Shown here piece by piece: positions 26,931 to 35,396 of a DNA stretch of 64,000 nucleotides. The number at the start of each line of letters is the position of its first letter. The first letter of the stretch is position 1. This DNA is from Palleronia abyssalis. Lineage in GTDB: Bacteria > Pseudomonadota > Alphaproteobacteria > Rhodobacterales > Rhodobacteraceae. Below the pieces are notes generated by a model. It was not told the DNA's origin, made no database searches, and saw only the letters and a list, made by a program, of their open reading frames with translations. The position numbers and the translations under genes were made by a program. The stretch is taken from NCBI RefSeq assembly GCF_900302445.1, contig NZ_ONZF01000004.1, forward strand, positions 62,001-126,000, written 5' to 3'.

Positions 26931-27953
26931 TCAGGACATCTCGGCCCTGACGATGGCCGCGCCCTCGGCCATGGCTTTCATCTTGCCGAAGGCCACGTCG
27001 CGGGGCAGGTATTTCAGCCCGCAATCGGGCGCGACGATCACCCGCTCGGGGTCGACATGCGGCAGCGCACGACGGATGCGGCCGGCAATCGTCTCCGGCG
27101 TCTCGATCTTCATGTCCGACAGGTCCAGCACGCCCAGGATCACCGTCTTGTTCTTCAGGTTCTCAAGAACCGAGGTGTCCAGCTCGGACTGCGCCGTCTC
27201 GATCGAGACCTGGTTGCACGTGCAGTCCTTCATCTGGGGCAGGAAGGAATACCCCTCGGGGCGCGCGTGGATGATCGCGGCGTAGCCAAAGCAGATATGG
27301 ACCGCCGTGGTCCCCGCAGCCCCGTCCAGCGCCGCGTTCAGTGCGTCCAGCCCGTATTCCTCGGCCGCCTCGGGGCGGGCCTGCATGTAGGGCTCGTCCA
27401 GCTGCACCACGTCCGCACCGGCGGCGAACAGGTCCGCGATCTCTTCCTTGACGGCGGCGGCATAGGCCAGCGCCAGCGCCTTGGGGTCGCCGTAATGGTC
27501 GTCCTGCGCCTGCTGGCTCATGGTGAAGGGGCCGGGCAGCGTGATCTTCACCATCCGGTCGGTATGGGCCTTCAGAAACTTCAGGTCCTCGACCTCGACC
27601 GCGTGCATCCGGCGGATGTCGCCGGTCACGCGCGGCACCGGGTTGGGGTGGCCAGACCGGTCCAGCGCCTCGCCGGGGTTGTCGATATCGACACCCGAAA
27701 GCGCAGTGGCGAAGCGGTTGGAGTAGCTCTCGCGCCGGATCTCGCCATCGGTGATGATGTCCAGACCGGCCTCTTCCTGCAGCTTGATCGCTTCCAGCGT
27801 GGCCGAGTTCTGCGCTTCCTCCAGGTGCTCTTCGGGGATGCGCCACAGCTCCTTGGCGCGGGTGCGGGGCGGGAAACGGCCGCCCAGTTTCGAGCGGTCG
27901 ATGATCCATTCGGGCTGCGCGTACGAGCCGACGAGAGATGTGGGGAACAGCAT
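26931..27953 (-). CDS. MetE C-terminal-domain-like methyltransferase (stand-alone)
   Basis: A 340-residue TIM-barrel protein equivalent to the C-terminal half of cobalamin-independent methionine synthase. The zinc ligands can be matched: His219 and Cys221 in HICFG, Glu252, and Cys311 in APDCGLKYLP. The N-terminal half of MetE is missing, as in archaeal-type core enzymes. Because it lies in a catabolic operon with a ring-cleaving dioxygenase and an amidohydrolase, it may move a methyl or other alkyl group from a substrate rather than make methionine; this is inference. Start ATG at 27953. Confidence 0.8.
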   Translation of the reverse strand: MLFPTSLVGSYAQPEWIIDRSKLGGRFPPRTRAKELWRIPEEHLEEAQNSATLEAIKLQEEAGLDIITDGEIRRESYSNRFATALSGVDIDNPGEALDRSGHPNPVPRVTGDIRRMHAVEVEDLKFLKAHTDRMVKITLPGPFTMSQQAQDDHYGDPKALALAYAAAVKEEIADLFAAGADVVQLDEPYMQARPEAAEEYGLDALNAALDGAAGTTAVHICFGYAAIIHARPEGYSFLPQMKDCTCNQVSIETAQSELDTSVLENLKNKTVILGVLDLSDMKIETPETIAGRIRRALPHVDPERVIVAPDCGLKYLPRDVAFGKMKAMAEGAAIVRAEMS

Positions 27954-27978
27954 ACGGGTCTATCCTTGGATGGAGAAA

Positions 27979-28004
27979 CCGGCGCGCGGGCACCCGCGCG
28001 CCGG
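27979..28004 (-). terminator. Strong hairpin between the amidohydrolase and MetE-like genes
   Basis: CCGGCGCGCGGG (27979-27990) pairs with CCCGCGCGCCGG (27993-28004): 11-12 bp with a very short loop, followed on the minus strand by GTTTCTCC. It is probably a partial terminator inside the operon. Confidence 0.55.
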
Positions 28005-28020
28005 AGATGTCAGGCAGGCG

Positions 28021-29535
28021 TCAGGCGAACAGGTCGCGCTCGATCCCGGCGGCCTCGAACAGGTAATCGCGGCTGGCCTCCAGCTCGCCCGTCAGGCGGG
28101 GCACGTCGAAGCCCTGCAGCGCGCCCTGCCATTTCAGGATCCGGCCCGCGACCATCACCGTGTCGACATTGTTGCGCTCCATCAGGGTGACCACGGCGCC
28201 TGGCGCGTTGTTCAGGGGCGCGACGTTGATCGCCTGCGCGTCCAGCAGGATGATGTCGGCCTCCTTGCCCGGCGTCAGCGAGCCGACCTTCGACCCCAGT
28301 CCCAAGCCTTCCGCGCCGCCCATCGTGGCGTGACGAAGCGCGTCCATGCACTGCATCAGCGCGGGGTAATCCTCGGCCCCGTTCAGCGCGGCCTCGTTCA
28401 CCCACATCCGTTGCAGGGTGATGAAATGGCGCATCTGCGTGAAGAAATCCGCCGTCATCGTGCATTCCACGTCTGTGGAAAGCGACGTCGACATCCCGCG
28501 GTCGATGCAGCGCTGGATCGGCGGCTGGCCGTGGCGCATGTGCATCTCGATCGGGACGGAAAGCGACACATGCGCGCCCGCATCCGCGGCATAGCGCCAG
28601 CCGTCATCGTTCATCCCGGTCATGTGAATGAAGATGTTGTCGGGACCGAACATGCCCGCCGCGCCAAGCGCGTCGAAGGTGGGCTGCATCCCGAACGTGC
28701 CCACGACATGCAGCGCGATCTTCAGGCCCAGCTCGCGCCCGATCTCCCATGCGGTCTCGTAGCCGGGGATATAGATTTCGCCGCCCATGACCATCGTGGT
28801 CAGCTGGTCCTCTGACGAGAAGTACTGCTCCTTGATGCGGCGCGCGTCCATCGGGTACTGAAGCCGGTCGCCGGTCCCCTCGAAATAGCCGAACACGCCG
28901 CGCCGTCCGGCGGCTTGAAGCCCTTCGATGGCGGCATCGGAATGCTCGGGCGAGTGGTGGATCTGGCTGACATCCATCACGGTCGTCACGCCCGCGTCGA
29001 TCTGGGAAATGCCGCCGAACAGCTCGTTGATATAGACATCCTCGGGCCGGTAACGCCCGGCGAAGTTCCCGAGGATCGTTTCGTAGTAGTTCGACGCGTT
29101 CGCCGGCCGGCCATCGTTGACCAGGATGCCGTTCGCCAGCTGGCTGCGCAGCGCCGTCTCGAACTGGTGATGGTGGGTATCGATGAAGCCCGGCATGACG
29201 ATCTTGCCGTCCGCCTCGATCACCGCGGCGTCGGGCGCATCGATGGACGTCCCGACCTCGACGATTCGCTTGCCTTCGATCAACACGTCGCCGGTCGCGA
29301 AATTGCCCACGGACTCGTCCATCGACATGACGGTCCCGCCCTTGATCAGCACGCGGCGACCCGGATCCCCAGCGCCTTCGGGCGGACCGGACTGGACATG
29401 CGACGCCGCCTGCGCCGCGCCGATTCCGCCGAATCCGGTCACAGCCGCAGCCGCCCCGATGGCCGATCCCTTCAAAAGATCCCGCCGCGAGGGGCAAGGT
29501 TTCTCCGGCCGGGCCGGGTTACACAATCTGCACAT
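28021..29535 (-). CDS. Amidohydrolase family protein with Tat signal
   Basis: A 504-residue metal-dependent hydrolase of the TRZ/ATZ/guanine-deaminase group. The metal-site blocks are PGFIDTHHHQFE, ALHVVGTFG, IFIHMTGMNDDGW and STDVECTM, followed by the C-terminal GSLTPGKEADIILLD composite-domain motif. The N-terminus has MCRLCN followed by a twin-arginine signal (SRRDLLKG and a hydrophobic stretch to AQA), so it should be exported folded. Start at 29535 after GGGAGGAAG. It may deaminate or hydrolyse the pathway substrate in the periplasm before TRAP uptake; the substrate is unknown. Confidence 0.85.
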   Translation of the reverse strand: MCRLCNPARPEKPCPSRRDLLKGSAIGAAAAVTGFGGIGAAQAASHVQSGPPEGAGDPGRRVLIKGGTVMSMDESVGNFATGDVLIEGKRIVEVGTSIDAPDAAVIEADGKIVMPGFIDTHHHQFETALRSQLANGILVNDGRPANASNYYETILGNFAGRYRPEDVYINELFGGISQIDAGVTTVMDVSQIHHSPEHSDAAIEGLQAAGRRGVFGYFEGTGDRLQYPMDARRIKEQYFSSEDQLTTMVMGGEIYIPGYETAWEIGRELGLKIALHVVGTFGMQPTFDALGAAGMFGPDNIFIHMTGMNDDGWRYAADAGAHVSLSVPIEMHMRHGQPPIQRCIDRGMSTSLSTDVECTMTADFFTQMRHFITLQRMWVNEAALNGAEDYPALMQCMDALRHATMGGAEGLGLGSKVGSLTPGKEADIILLDAQAINVAPLNNAPGAVVTLMERNNVDTVMVAGRILKWQGALQGFDVPRLTGELEASRDYLFEAAGIERDLFA

Positions 29536-29561
29536 CAATCTTCCTCCCTGTGAATGGTCGT

Positions 29562-30365
29562 TCAGCCCGCCAGAACCGATTGCAAAGCGGGATATTTCAG
29601 GATGTCGTGGCCGATGGCCGAAGCCGTGGCCGTCAGTTCGGGCAGGCGTTTCTCGACCAGCTCGTCGGGGCTGACCATGCCGGTGTAGCCCGAGGTATTC
29701 AGCGCCGCGACCGTGCGGCCCTGCGCGTCGCGGATCGGCACGGCCAGCGCGGTGATGCCGTAATCCAGCTGATCCACCGTGGTCGAATACCCGTTGCGCC
29801 GCGCCACCATCACTTCGGCGCGCAGGGCCTTGGGGTTTGTGCAGGTCTTCTCGGTCAGGCGCTGGGGGTCGTAACGGGCGAGGTAGGCGTCGATTTCCTC
29901 GTCCGTGCGGCCCGCTAGAAGGATCCGCCCCATGGACGTCGCATAGGCCGGATAGCACGCCCCCACCACGGCCGCCTTCCGCCGCGCCCGCTGCTGCGAG
30001 TAATGCGCGACGTAGATCACGTCGTCGCCCGACAGCACCCCGACCGAGGAGGCGTCGCCGAAGGTCTCGACGATGCCGCGCACGGCGGGTTGCAGGATCT
30101 CGTCGATCCCGGCCGAGAAATAGACCCCCGACCCCAACGACATCACCTTGGGCGTCAGGTGGAACCGCTTGGCGGTCTGGCCGACATACCCCAGATGCGA
30201 CAGCGTAATCAGCGACCGACGCGCGGCGGCGGGCGACAGACCCACCCGCCGCGCGATTTCGGACAGCGTCATCTCGGGGTGCACGGAATCGAACGCCTCG
30301 ATGATCGCCAGCCCCTTGGCCAGCGCCTCGACGAATTCCGCAGGGCGTTCGGCCGTCTGTGTCAC
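29562..30365 (-). CDS. IclR-family transcriptional regulator
   Basis: A 267-residue regulator with the IclR winged helix (FVEALAKGLAIIEAFDS, then MTLSEIARRVGLSPAAARRS) and an effector domain with YATSMGRILLAG and NGYSTTVDQLDYGITALAVP, close to the PcaR/PcaU/PobR subgroup that senses aromatic acids. Its start overlaps the stop of the ring-cleavage dioxygenase gene by 4 nt, so it is part of the operon it probably controls. A TTTTCG/CGAAAA palindrome in the promoter region of the two operons is the likely target. Confidence 0.88.
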   Translation of the reverse strand: MTQTAERPAEFVEALAKGLAIIEAFDSVHPEMTLSEIARRVGLSPAAARRSLITLSHLGYVGQTAKRFHLTPKVMSLGSGVYFSAGIDEILQPAVRGIVETFGDASSVGVLSGDDVIYVAHYSQQRARRKAAVVGACYPAYATSMGRILLAGRTDEEIDAYLARYDPQRLTEKTCTNPKALRAEVMVARRNGYSTTVDQLDYGITALAVPIRDAQGRTVAALNTSGYTGMVSPDELVEKRLPELTATASAIGHDILKYPALQSVLAG

Positions 30366-31234
30366 CGCTTCTTGCTTTCCGGGGCGAGCACGAAGTCGAA
30401 CTTGAACATCGCGTCGGGCTTCTTCTCGGTCTCCAGCCCCAGCTCGTCCGCCTTCTTCGCCGGTTCGATCTTCGCGATCAGCGACTTGCGCACGCCGAAC
30501 ACCGCGTCGTTGTCGATGTATTCGCTGTTCTCGAAGAAGACCTCGGTCGTGATGTCCTGCATCCCTTCCGCGCGCACGATGTAGTGCAGGTGCGCCGCAC
30601 GCCAGGCATGGCGGTTGCCGGCCTTCAGAAGCCGCCCCACGGGGCCGTCATAAGGGACCGTATATGGCTTGGGCAGGACGGTCGTATACCAGTACCGCCC
30701 CTGATCGTCGGCGGTGAACTTGCCGCGCAGGTCCATCTTGTCCTGGCCCTGCGCCTGCTCCTGGATGGGATAGGTGCCGCTGGCATCGGCCTGCCACGTG
30801 TCGATGATGGCACCCGGCATGGGTTTGTGCAGGCTGTCGGTCACCGTGCCGTGAACCAGCACCGTCACCCCGTCGCGGTCGTCGGCCAGATGCGCGCCCA
30901 GCTTCTTCTCGGGCGCATTGTCCAGGTAGAACGGCCCGAGATTCGACCCCTCGGTCGCACCCCCGCGGGTGTTGATCATGTCGACCAGCGCGGAAAAGCC
31001 CAGGACGTCCGACAGCAGGATGAACTCGTGCCGCTCGGGCGTCGAGATCTGCCCGCAGTCATAAAGGAAGTTCAGCACCCCCATCCATTCCTCGTGAGTG
31101 ATGTTCAACTCGCGCGTGGCGTCGTGCAGGTGGTCCAGCACCCCGTGCAACAACGTCTCGAACCGGCTGCCCGGTTCGGTCTCGAAACTGTCCTTCACCG
31201 CCTGGGTGATGCTGAACTGATTGATATCGCTCAT
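30362..31234 (-). CDS. Intradiol ring-cleavage dioxygenase (catechol/hydroxyquinol 1,2-dioxygenase type)
   Basis: A 290-residue non-haem Fe(III) dioxygenase. An N-terminal helical linker domain (1-95) precedes the catalytic domain. By spacing against catechol 1,2-dioxygenase, the iron ligands are Tyr155 (SGTYP), Tyr191 (KPYTVP), His215 and His217 (AAHLH); all four are present. EGSNLGPFYLDNAPEK and the GRHPWR-like NRHAWRAAH motif fit hydroxyquinol 1,2-dioxygenases best. It would open a vicinal diol ring to a muconate or maleylacetate. No maleylacetate reductase or cycloisomerase is nearby, so the true substrate may differ. First gene of the leftward operon. Confidence 0.88.
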   Translation of the reverse strand: MSDINQFSITQAVKDSFETEPGSRFETLLHGVLDHLHDATRELNITHEEWMGVLNFLYDCGQISTPERHEFILLSDVLGFSALVDMINTRGGATEGSNLGPFYLDNAPEKKLGAHLADDRDGVTVLVHGTVTDSLHKPMPGAIIDTWQADASGTYPIQEQAQGQDKMDLRGKFTADDQGRYWYTTVLPKPYTVPYDGPVGRLLKAGNRHAWRAAHLHYIVRAEGMQDITTEVFFENSEYIDNDAVFGVRKSLIAKIEPAKKADELGLETEKKPDAMFKFDFVLAPESKKR

Positions 31235-31318
31235 GTCTTCTCCTCCCTGATCATCGTGGCCGATATTTTACCTTGACCTGTAGGTTAGACATGTCATTCT
31301 TTTCGGCAAGAGGAAATT

Positions 31319-31335
31319 TTTTCGCTATACGAAAA
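31319..31335. promoter_or_regulatory. Palindromic operator between the divergent catabolic operons
   Basis: TTTTCGCTATACGAAAA is an inverted repeat with 6-bp arms around a 5-nt centre, flanked by further A/T symmetry (AAATTT on both sides). Size and form suit an IclR-family dimer. It sits 18 nt before the citryl-CoA-lyase-like start, just upstream of its GGGGAGGAAG ribosome site, inside the 119-nt region shared with the dioxygenase operon. Confidence 0.6.
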
Positions 31336-31353
31336 TTTGGGGAGGAAGCCACC

Positions 31354-32163
31354 ATGCGCATCGGCAAGCAGGACAATGCCCTGACCGCCATCGCCACGTC
31401 CGACGCCGAAAGCGTGACCGTCCGTGGCCTCGATCTGTGCGACGACCTGATCGGCAAGATCGACTTCACCGACTATTTCTGGCTGCTGGTGCTGGGCGAC
31501 CGCCCGACCGACGCGCAACGCAAGATGATGGATGCGTGCCTCGTGTCGATCGCGGAACACGGGCTGGTGCCCAGCGTGCAGGCCGCGCGGATGACGCTGG
31601 CGGCTGGCCCCGAGGCGTATCAGGGCGCGATGTCCGCAGGTATCCTTGGCATGGGCTCGGTCGTCGCTGGCTCGTCCGAGGTCGGCGGGCGCTATCTGCA
31701 AGAGGTCGTCGACAAGGCCGAGGCGGACGGAACCGATCTGGAAACCGCCGTCATCGCCAGCCTCGAGGATCACAAGGCCCAGAAGCGCAAGGTCGCCGGT
31801 CTGGGCCACCCGCAGCACGCGGATGGCGACCCCCGTGCGCATCGACTGCTGGCCATCGCCCGCGATCTGGGTGTGTCCGGCAAGTATTGCGAGGTGCTGG
31901 ACCTGCTGGGCAAGCACGCCACCGACATCATCGAACGCCCGCTGCCCATCAACGTCTCGGGCGCGATCCCGGCGACGATCATGGATGCCGGCTGGCCGTT
32001 GCAGGCGCTGAAGGCGGTGCCGATCCTGGCCCGCACCGCCGGTCTGGCCGCCCATCTGTATGAAGAGGCGAACCGTCCCATCGGCTTCATCATGTCGAAC
32101 CACGCCGATCTGGCCATCAGCTACGACGGCAAAACGCAAGACGGGAAGGAGGCCGCGGAATGA
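31354..32163 (+). CDS. Citryl-CoA lyase-like protein (citrate synthase superfamily)
   Basis: A 269-residue short citrate-synthase-fold protein. The conserved blocks include FTDYFWLLVLGDRPTDAQRK, LAAGPEAYQGAMSAGILGMG, KVAGLGHPQHADGDPRAHRL and PINVSGAIPATIMDAGWP. It lacks the extra domain of true citrate synthase and is of the length of stand-alone citryl-CoA lyases, which cut acyl-CoA aldols to acetyl-CoA and an oxo acid. Start at 31354 after GGGGAGGAAG; the longer frame to 31273 runs through the operator. It overlaps the CoA-transferase gene by 4 nt, which supports a coupled activation and cleavage. Confidence 0.82.
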   Translation: MRIGKQDNALTAIATSDAESVTVRGLDLCDDLIGKIDFTDYFWLLVLGDRPTDAQRKMMDACLVSIAEHGLVPSVQAARMTLAAGPEAYQGAMSAGILGMGSVVAGSSEVGGRYLQEVVDKAEADGTDLETAVIASLEDHKAQKRKVAGLGHPQHADGDPRAHRLLAIARDLGVSGKYCEVLDLLGKHATDIIERPLPINVSGAIPATIMDAGWPLQALKAVPILARTAGLAAHLYEEANRPIGFIMSNHADLAISYDGKTQDGKEAAE

Positions 32164-33302
32164 AGATCCTCAAGGACATCCGCGTGGTCGAGCTGGGCAC
32201 ATACATCACCGGCCCCGCCGCCGGCATGCATCTGGCCGATCTGGGCGCCGACGTCATCAAGGTGGAACGCCCCGGCACCGGCGATCCGTTCCGCGCCTTC
32301 AAGGGCGGCCTCTATTCACCGCACTACCAGACCTACAACCGCAACAAGCGGTCCATCGCGCTGGACACCAAGAACCCGGAGGATCGGGCGGTGCTGCACG
32401 ATCTGGTCTCGACCGCGGACGTGTTCATCCAGAACTTCCGCCCCGGCGTGGCCGAAAAGCTGGGCGCGGGCGAGGAAGAGCTGCGCAAGGTCAAGCCCGA
32501 CCTGATCTACTGCGCGATCTCGGGCTTCGGAACGTCCGGCCCGTCGCGCGACCGGCCGACCTATGACACCGTGGCGCAGGCGGCCAGCGGCTATCTGCGC
32601 CTGCTGACACCGCCCGACAACCCGCGCGTCATCGGCCCCGCCATCGCGGATTCCGTGACCGGCCAATACGCTGCCATGGCCTGCCTCGCCGCGCTGCTGG
32701 AACGATCGAAATCCGGCGAAGGACGGCGCATCGACATCTCGATGCTTGAGGCGATGACCCATTTCAACCTCGACAGCTTCACGCACTACTATTCCGTGGG
32801 CGAGGTGATGGGCCCCCTGTCGCGCCCCGTAGTCAGCCAGTCCTACACGTTCGAATGCAAGGATGGGAAATGGATCGCCATCCATATGTCCAGCCCCACC
32901 AAGTTCTGGGAAGGCATGCTCGAGGCGACCGGCCAACAACAGCTCGCCGACGACCCGCGCTTTGCCGAACGGCTGGAACGGATCAAGCACCAGGACGACC
33001 TGATCGAGATCCTGACCCCCGTCTTCAAGCAAAAGACCCGCGACGCATGGGCCGACCTTCTGCTGAAGAACGAGGTGCCCCATTCGCCGGCCTACGACAG
33101 CGACGAGGCGCTGGAGGATCCGCAGGCGCAGCACCTTCAGATCAAGGTCAGCACGCCGTCGTCGGAACTGGGCACGTTCACCACCGTCCGCCCCCCCTAC
33201 AATTTCGACGGCGCGCCGGAACTGGACGTCATGCCACCGCCCACGCTGGACGAGCATGGCGCCGAGATCCGGGCCGAATTGCAAAAGCGTAAGGCCGGCT
33301 GA
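32160..33302 (+). CDS. Class III CoA-transferase (CaiB/BaiF family)
   Basis: A 380-residue CoA-transferase: it opens VVELGTYITGPAAGMHLADL, continues with GADVIKVERPGTGDPFRAF, and has the NRNKRSIALDTKNPEDRAVL stretch. The catalytic Asp of this family falls in the region after QNFRPGVAEKLGAG. It would move CoA from succinyl- or acetyl-CoA onto a carboxylic acid, making the thioester for the lyase encoded just upstream. Coupled to that gene by an ATGA overlap. The acid is unknown. Confidence 0.88.
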   Translation: MKILKDIRVVELGTYITGPAAGMHLADLGADVIKVERPGTGDPFRAFKGGLYSPHYQTYNRNKRSIALDTKNPEDRAVLHDLVSTADVFIQNFRPGVAEKLGAGEEELRKVKPDLIYCAISGFGTSGPSRDRPTYDTVAQAASGYLRLLTPPDNPRVIGPAIADSVTGQYAAMACLAALLERSKSGEGRRIDISMLEAMTHFNLDSFTHYYSVGEVMGPLSRPVVSQSYTFECKDGKWIAIHMSSPTKFWEGMLEATGQQQLADDPRFAERLERIKHQDDLIEILTPVFKQKTRDAWADLLLKNEVPHSPAYDSDEALEDPQAQHLQIKVSTPSSELGTFTTVRPPYNFDGAPELDVMPPPTLDEHGAEIRAELQKRKAG

Positions 33303-33329
33303 CCCGAACCACGCTTTGGGAGGAGCGAG

Positions 33330-33731
33330 ATGAGCGACGACAACCCGAAATCCGTACCCGCAGGCGTGGTGCTGGAGGCCTCGAAGGGGATGCTGCAAAA
33401 GCAGCTCTTCGCGATCTTCACGTCCCCGACCGACGGGATGGGCCCGATCTTCGCCAACATGGAAGAGCATCTGAACTTCCAGGTGTCCCTCGAGGCGGAA
33501 GGGGTGCTCTACGCCGCCGGTCCCCTGTGGACCGATGACGGGTCCGAGTGGGAGGGCGAGGGCATGGTCATCGTCCGCGCCTCCTCGCCCGAAGCGGCGG
33601 CCGAGATCGCCAACCGCGATCCGATGCACAAGGCGGGCGCCCGCACGTTCCGGGTGCGCCCGTGGCTGATCAACGAAGGGTCGGTGACAATCCGGCTCGA
33701 TAACTCGACGCAGACATTCAAGATCGACTGA
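33330..33731 (+). CDS. YciI-family protein
   Basis: A 133-residue protein with a ferredoxin-like YCII domain (KQLFAIFTSPTDGMGPIFAN, HLNFQVSLEAEGVLYAAGPL, then MVIVRASSPEAAAEIANRDP and a C-terminal RVRPW strand). The family resembles muconolactone isomerase and often serves as a small enzyme or accessory in aromatic catabolism. In this operon a lactone or enol isomerisation step would make sense, but this is inference. Start ATG at 33330 after GGGAGGAGC. Confidence 0.8.
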   Translation: MSDDNPKSVPAGVVLEASKGMLQKQLFAIFTSPTDGMGPIFANMEEHLNFQVSLEAEGVLYAAGPLWTDDGSEWEGEGMVIVRASSPEAAAEIANRDPMHKAGARTFRVRPWLINEGSVTIRLDNSTQTFKID

Positions 33732-33754
33732 CGTCTTTCAGGGAGGAGACCCAA

Positions 33755-34813
33755 ATGAAAACCACACCGCTTCTCGGCGCGCTTCTGGCCAGTGCCATCG
33801 CCGTTCCTGTCGCCGCGCAGGAAACCATTAACCTGACCGTCGCATCCTCGCACCCGACCGTGGTGCCGTGGGTCGGCATGATCCAGAGCCATTTCATGGC
33901 CCGCACGGACGAGATCCTGGCCGAGACCGGCAATTACGAGATCCAGTGGAACGAAGCCTTCGGCGGCCAGCTTTACAAGGCGAACGCCACGCTGTCCTCG
34001 GTCGAGCAGGGCATCACCGACATCGGCTGGGTCTTCTCGTTCCTCGAACAGGCCAAGCTGCCGCTCAGCCAAGCGTCGTCCAACGCGCCCTTCGCGACGG
34101 CCAACCCGCCGGTGCTGCTGGACACGATGCAGGACCTGATCGAAAACAACGACGCCTTCCGTGAAGAGTGGGAGCAGCACAACATCAAGGTGCTGGGCCT
34201 GACGGCGACCGACCTCTACGACATCTATACCAAGGAACCGCTCGAGGGCATCGACGACATCGACGGGATGAAGATCTCGGCCCCCGGCGTGCTGGGCAAC
34301 TGGCTGCGCGGCACGGGTGCGAACGCCGTCGACGGTGCGCTGACCACCTACTACACCGACGTGCAGACCGGCGTGTCCGACGGCGCGCTGACGCTGGCCC
34401 TGGGCGCGCTGCCGATCAAGCTTCACGAGGTTGCCCCCTATATCAACCGCTTCGACGGCGGGGCCGCGTTCTCGGGCGCCGTGGCGATCAACCAGGACAG
34501 CTGGGACAGCCTGCCCGAAGAGGTGCAGAACGCCATGATCGAGGCGGGTGAGTATTACACCGAAAGCCACGGCCAGGATCTTGTCGACCGCCACGAAGCG
34601 GCGCTGGATGCAATGGTCGAGGCGGGCGCCACTATCGTTCAGATGCCCGAGGGCGAGACCGAGAAGTGGGTCAACAAGCTGCCCAACATCGCGCAGGACT
34701 GGGCGGCCCCCCTGCAAGACCGCGGGATCGACGCCAACGCCTTCCTGACCGCGTACATGGAAGGTCTGCGCGAGCGGGGCGAGGATCCCGCCCGCGACTG
34801 GGATCAAGAGTGA
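33755..34813 (+). CDS. dctP: TRAP transporter substrate-binding protein (DctP type), catabolic operon
   Basis: A 352-residue periplasmic binding protein with signal peptide (MKTTPLLGALLASAIAVPVA). Core blocks are INLTVASSHPTVVPWVG, NEAFGGQLYKANATLSSVEQ and GMKISAPGVLGNWLRGTGAN; the last occupies the place of the usual Arg-containing ligand block, here KISAP instead of KLRAP, so carboxylate contact may differ. It captures the external substrate of the pathway. Start after GGGAGGAGACC. Short gaps (23 and 16 nt) join it to its neighbours. Confidence 0.88.
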   Translation: MKTTPLLGALLASAIAVPVAAQETINLTVASSHPTVVPWVGMIQSHFMARTDEILAETGNYEIQWNEAFGGQLYKANATLSSVEQGITDIGWVFSFLEQAKLPLSQASSNAPFATANPPVLLDTMQDLIENNDAFREEWEQHNIKVLGLTATDLYDIYTKEPLEGIDDIDGMKISAPGVLGNWLRGTGANAVDGALTTYYTDVQTGVSDGALTLALGALPIKLHEVAPYINRFDGGAAFSGAVAINQDSWDSLPEEVQNAMIEAGEYYTESHGQDLVDRHEAALDAMVEAGATIVQMPEGETEKWVNKLPNIAQDWAAPLQDRGIDANAFLTAYMEGLRERGEDPARDWDQE

Positions 34814-34829
34814 TCGCAGGTCCGATCTC

Positions 34830-35396
34830 GTGAGTACAGGACCCCGCAACCCGGGCGCCGCCGATCCGGCGGCGTCCCAGCCAGACCCGACTGTCGTTCG
34901 GGTCTGGCATCGCCTGGTCGAGGCGCTGGCCGCCCTTGGCACCTTCATGATCGGTATCCTTGGCCTCATCATCTGCGCCGACATCCTGGCCCGCAACGCC
35001 ATGGGTGCATCACTACCCCTGGTGTCCGAGATGGGCGCCCTGCTCGTGGTGATGATCGTCGCCCTGCAACTGGCCGCCGCTGTCCGCTCAGACCGCCTTG
35101 CCCGCACAGAGGTCTTCATCGTGCCCCTGACCACCCGTTTTCCCCGCATCGGCGCGGCCCTAGCGCTGATTTTCAGCCTCGTGGGCGCATGGATGCTGGG
35201 CCTCATCGCCATGAACACCTTCGACATCCTGGCCGATGACTGGACCTCGGCCGAGTTCATCGGCATCGTCGGCATCGCCACCCTGCCCACATGGCCGTTC
35301 CGCGCCCTGATCCTTGTGGGCTTCGCGGTGGCGGCGCTTGAATTTCTCGTCCGTGCCCTGGTCGAGGCGCGCTTCATCCTCCGGGGTCGCACATGA
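34830..35396 (+). CDS. dctQ: TRAP transporter small permease, catabolic operon
   Basis: A 188-residue protein with four hydrophobic segments (ALAALGTFMIGILGLIICAD, LVVMIVALQLAAAV, ALALIFSLVGAWMLGLIAMN, FRALILVGFAVAALEFLVRA). The layout suits DctQ. The first 25 residues are Pro/Ala-rich and cytoplasmic. The start is GTG at 34830. The stop overlaps the large permease start by 4 nt. Confidence 0.85.
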   Translation: MSTGPRNPGAADPAASQPDPTVVRVWHRLVEALAALGTFMIGILGLIICADILARNAMGASLPLVSEMGALLVVMIVALQLAAAVRSDRLARTEVFIVPLTTRFPRIGAALALIFSLVGAWMLGLIAMNTFDILADDWTSAEFIGIVGIATLPTWPFRALILVGFAVAALEFLVRALVEARFILRGRT

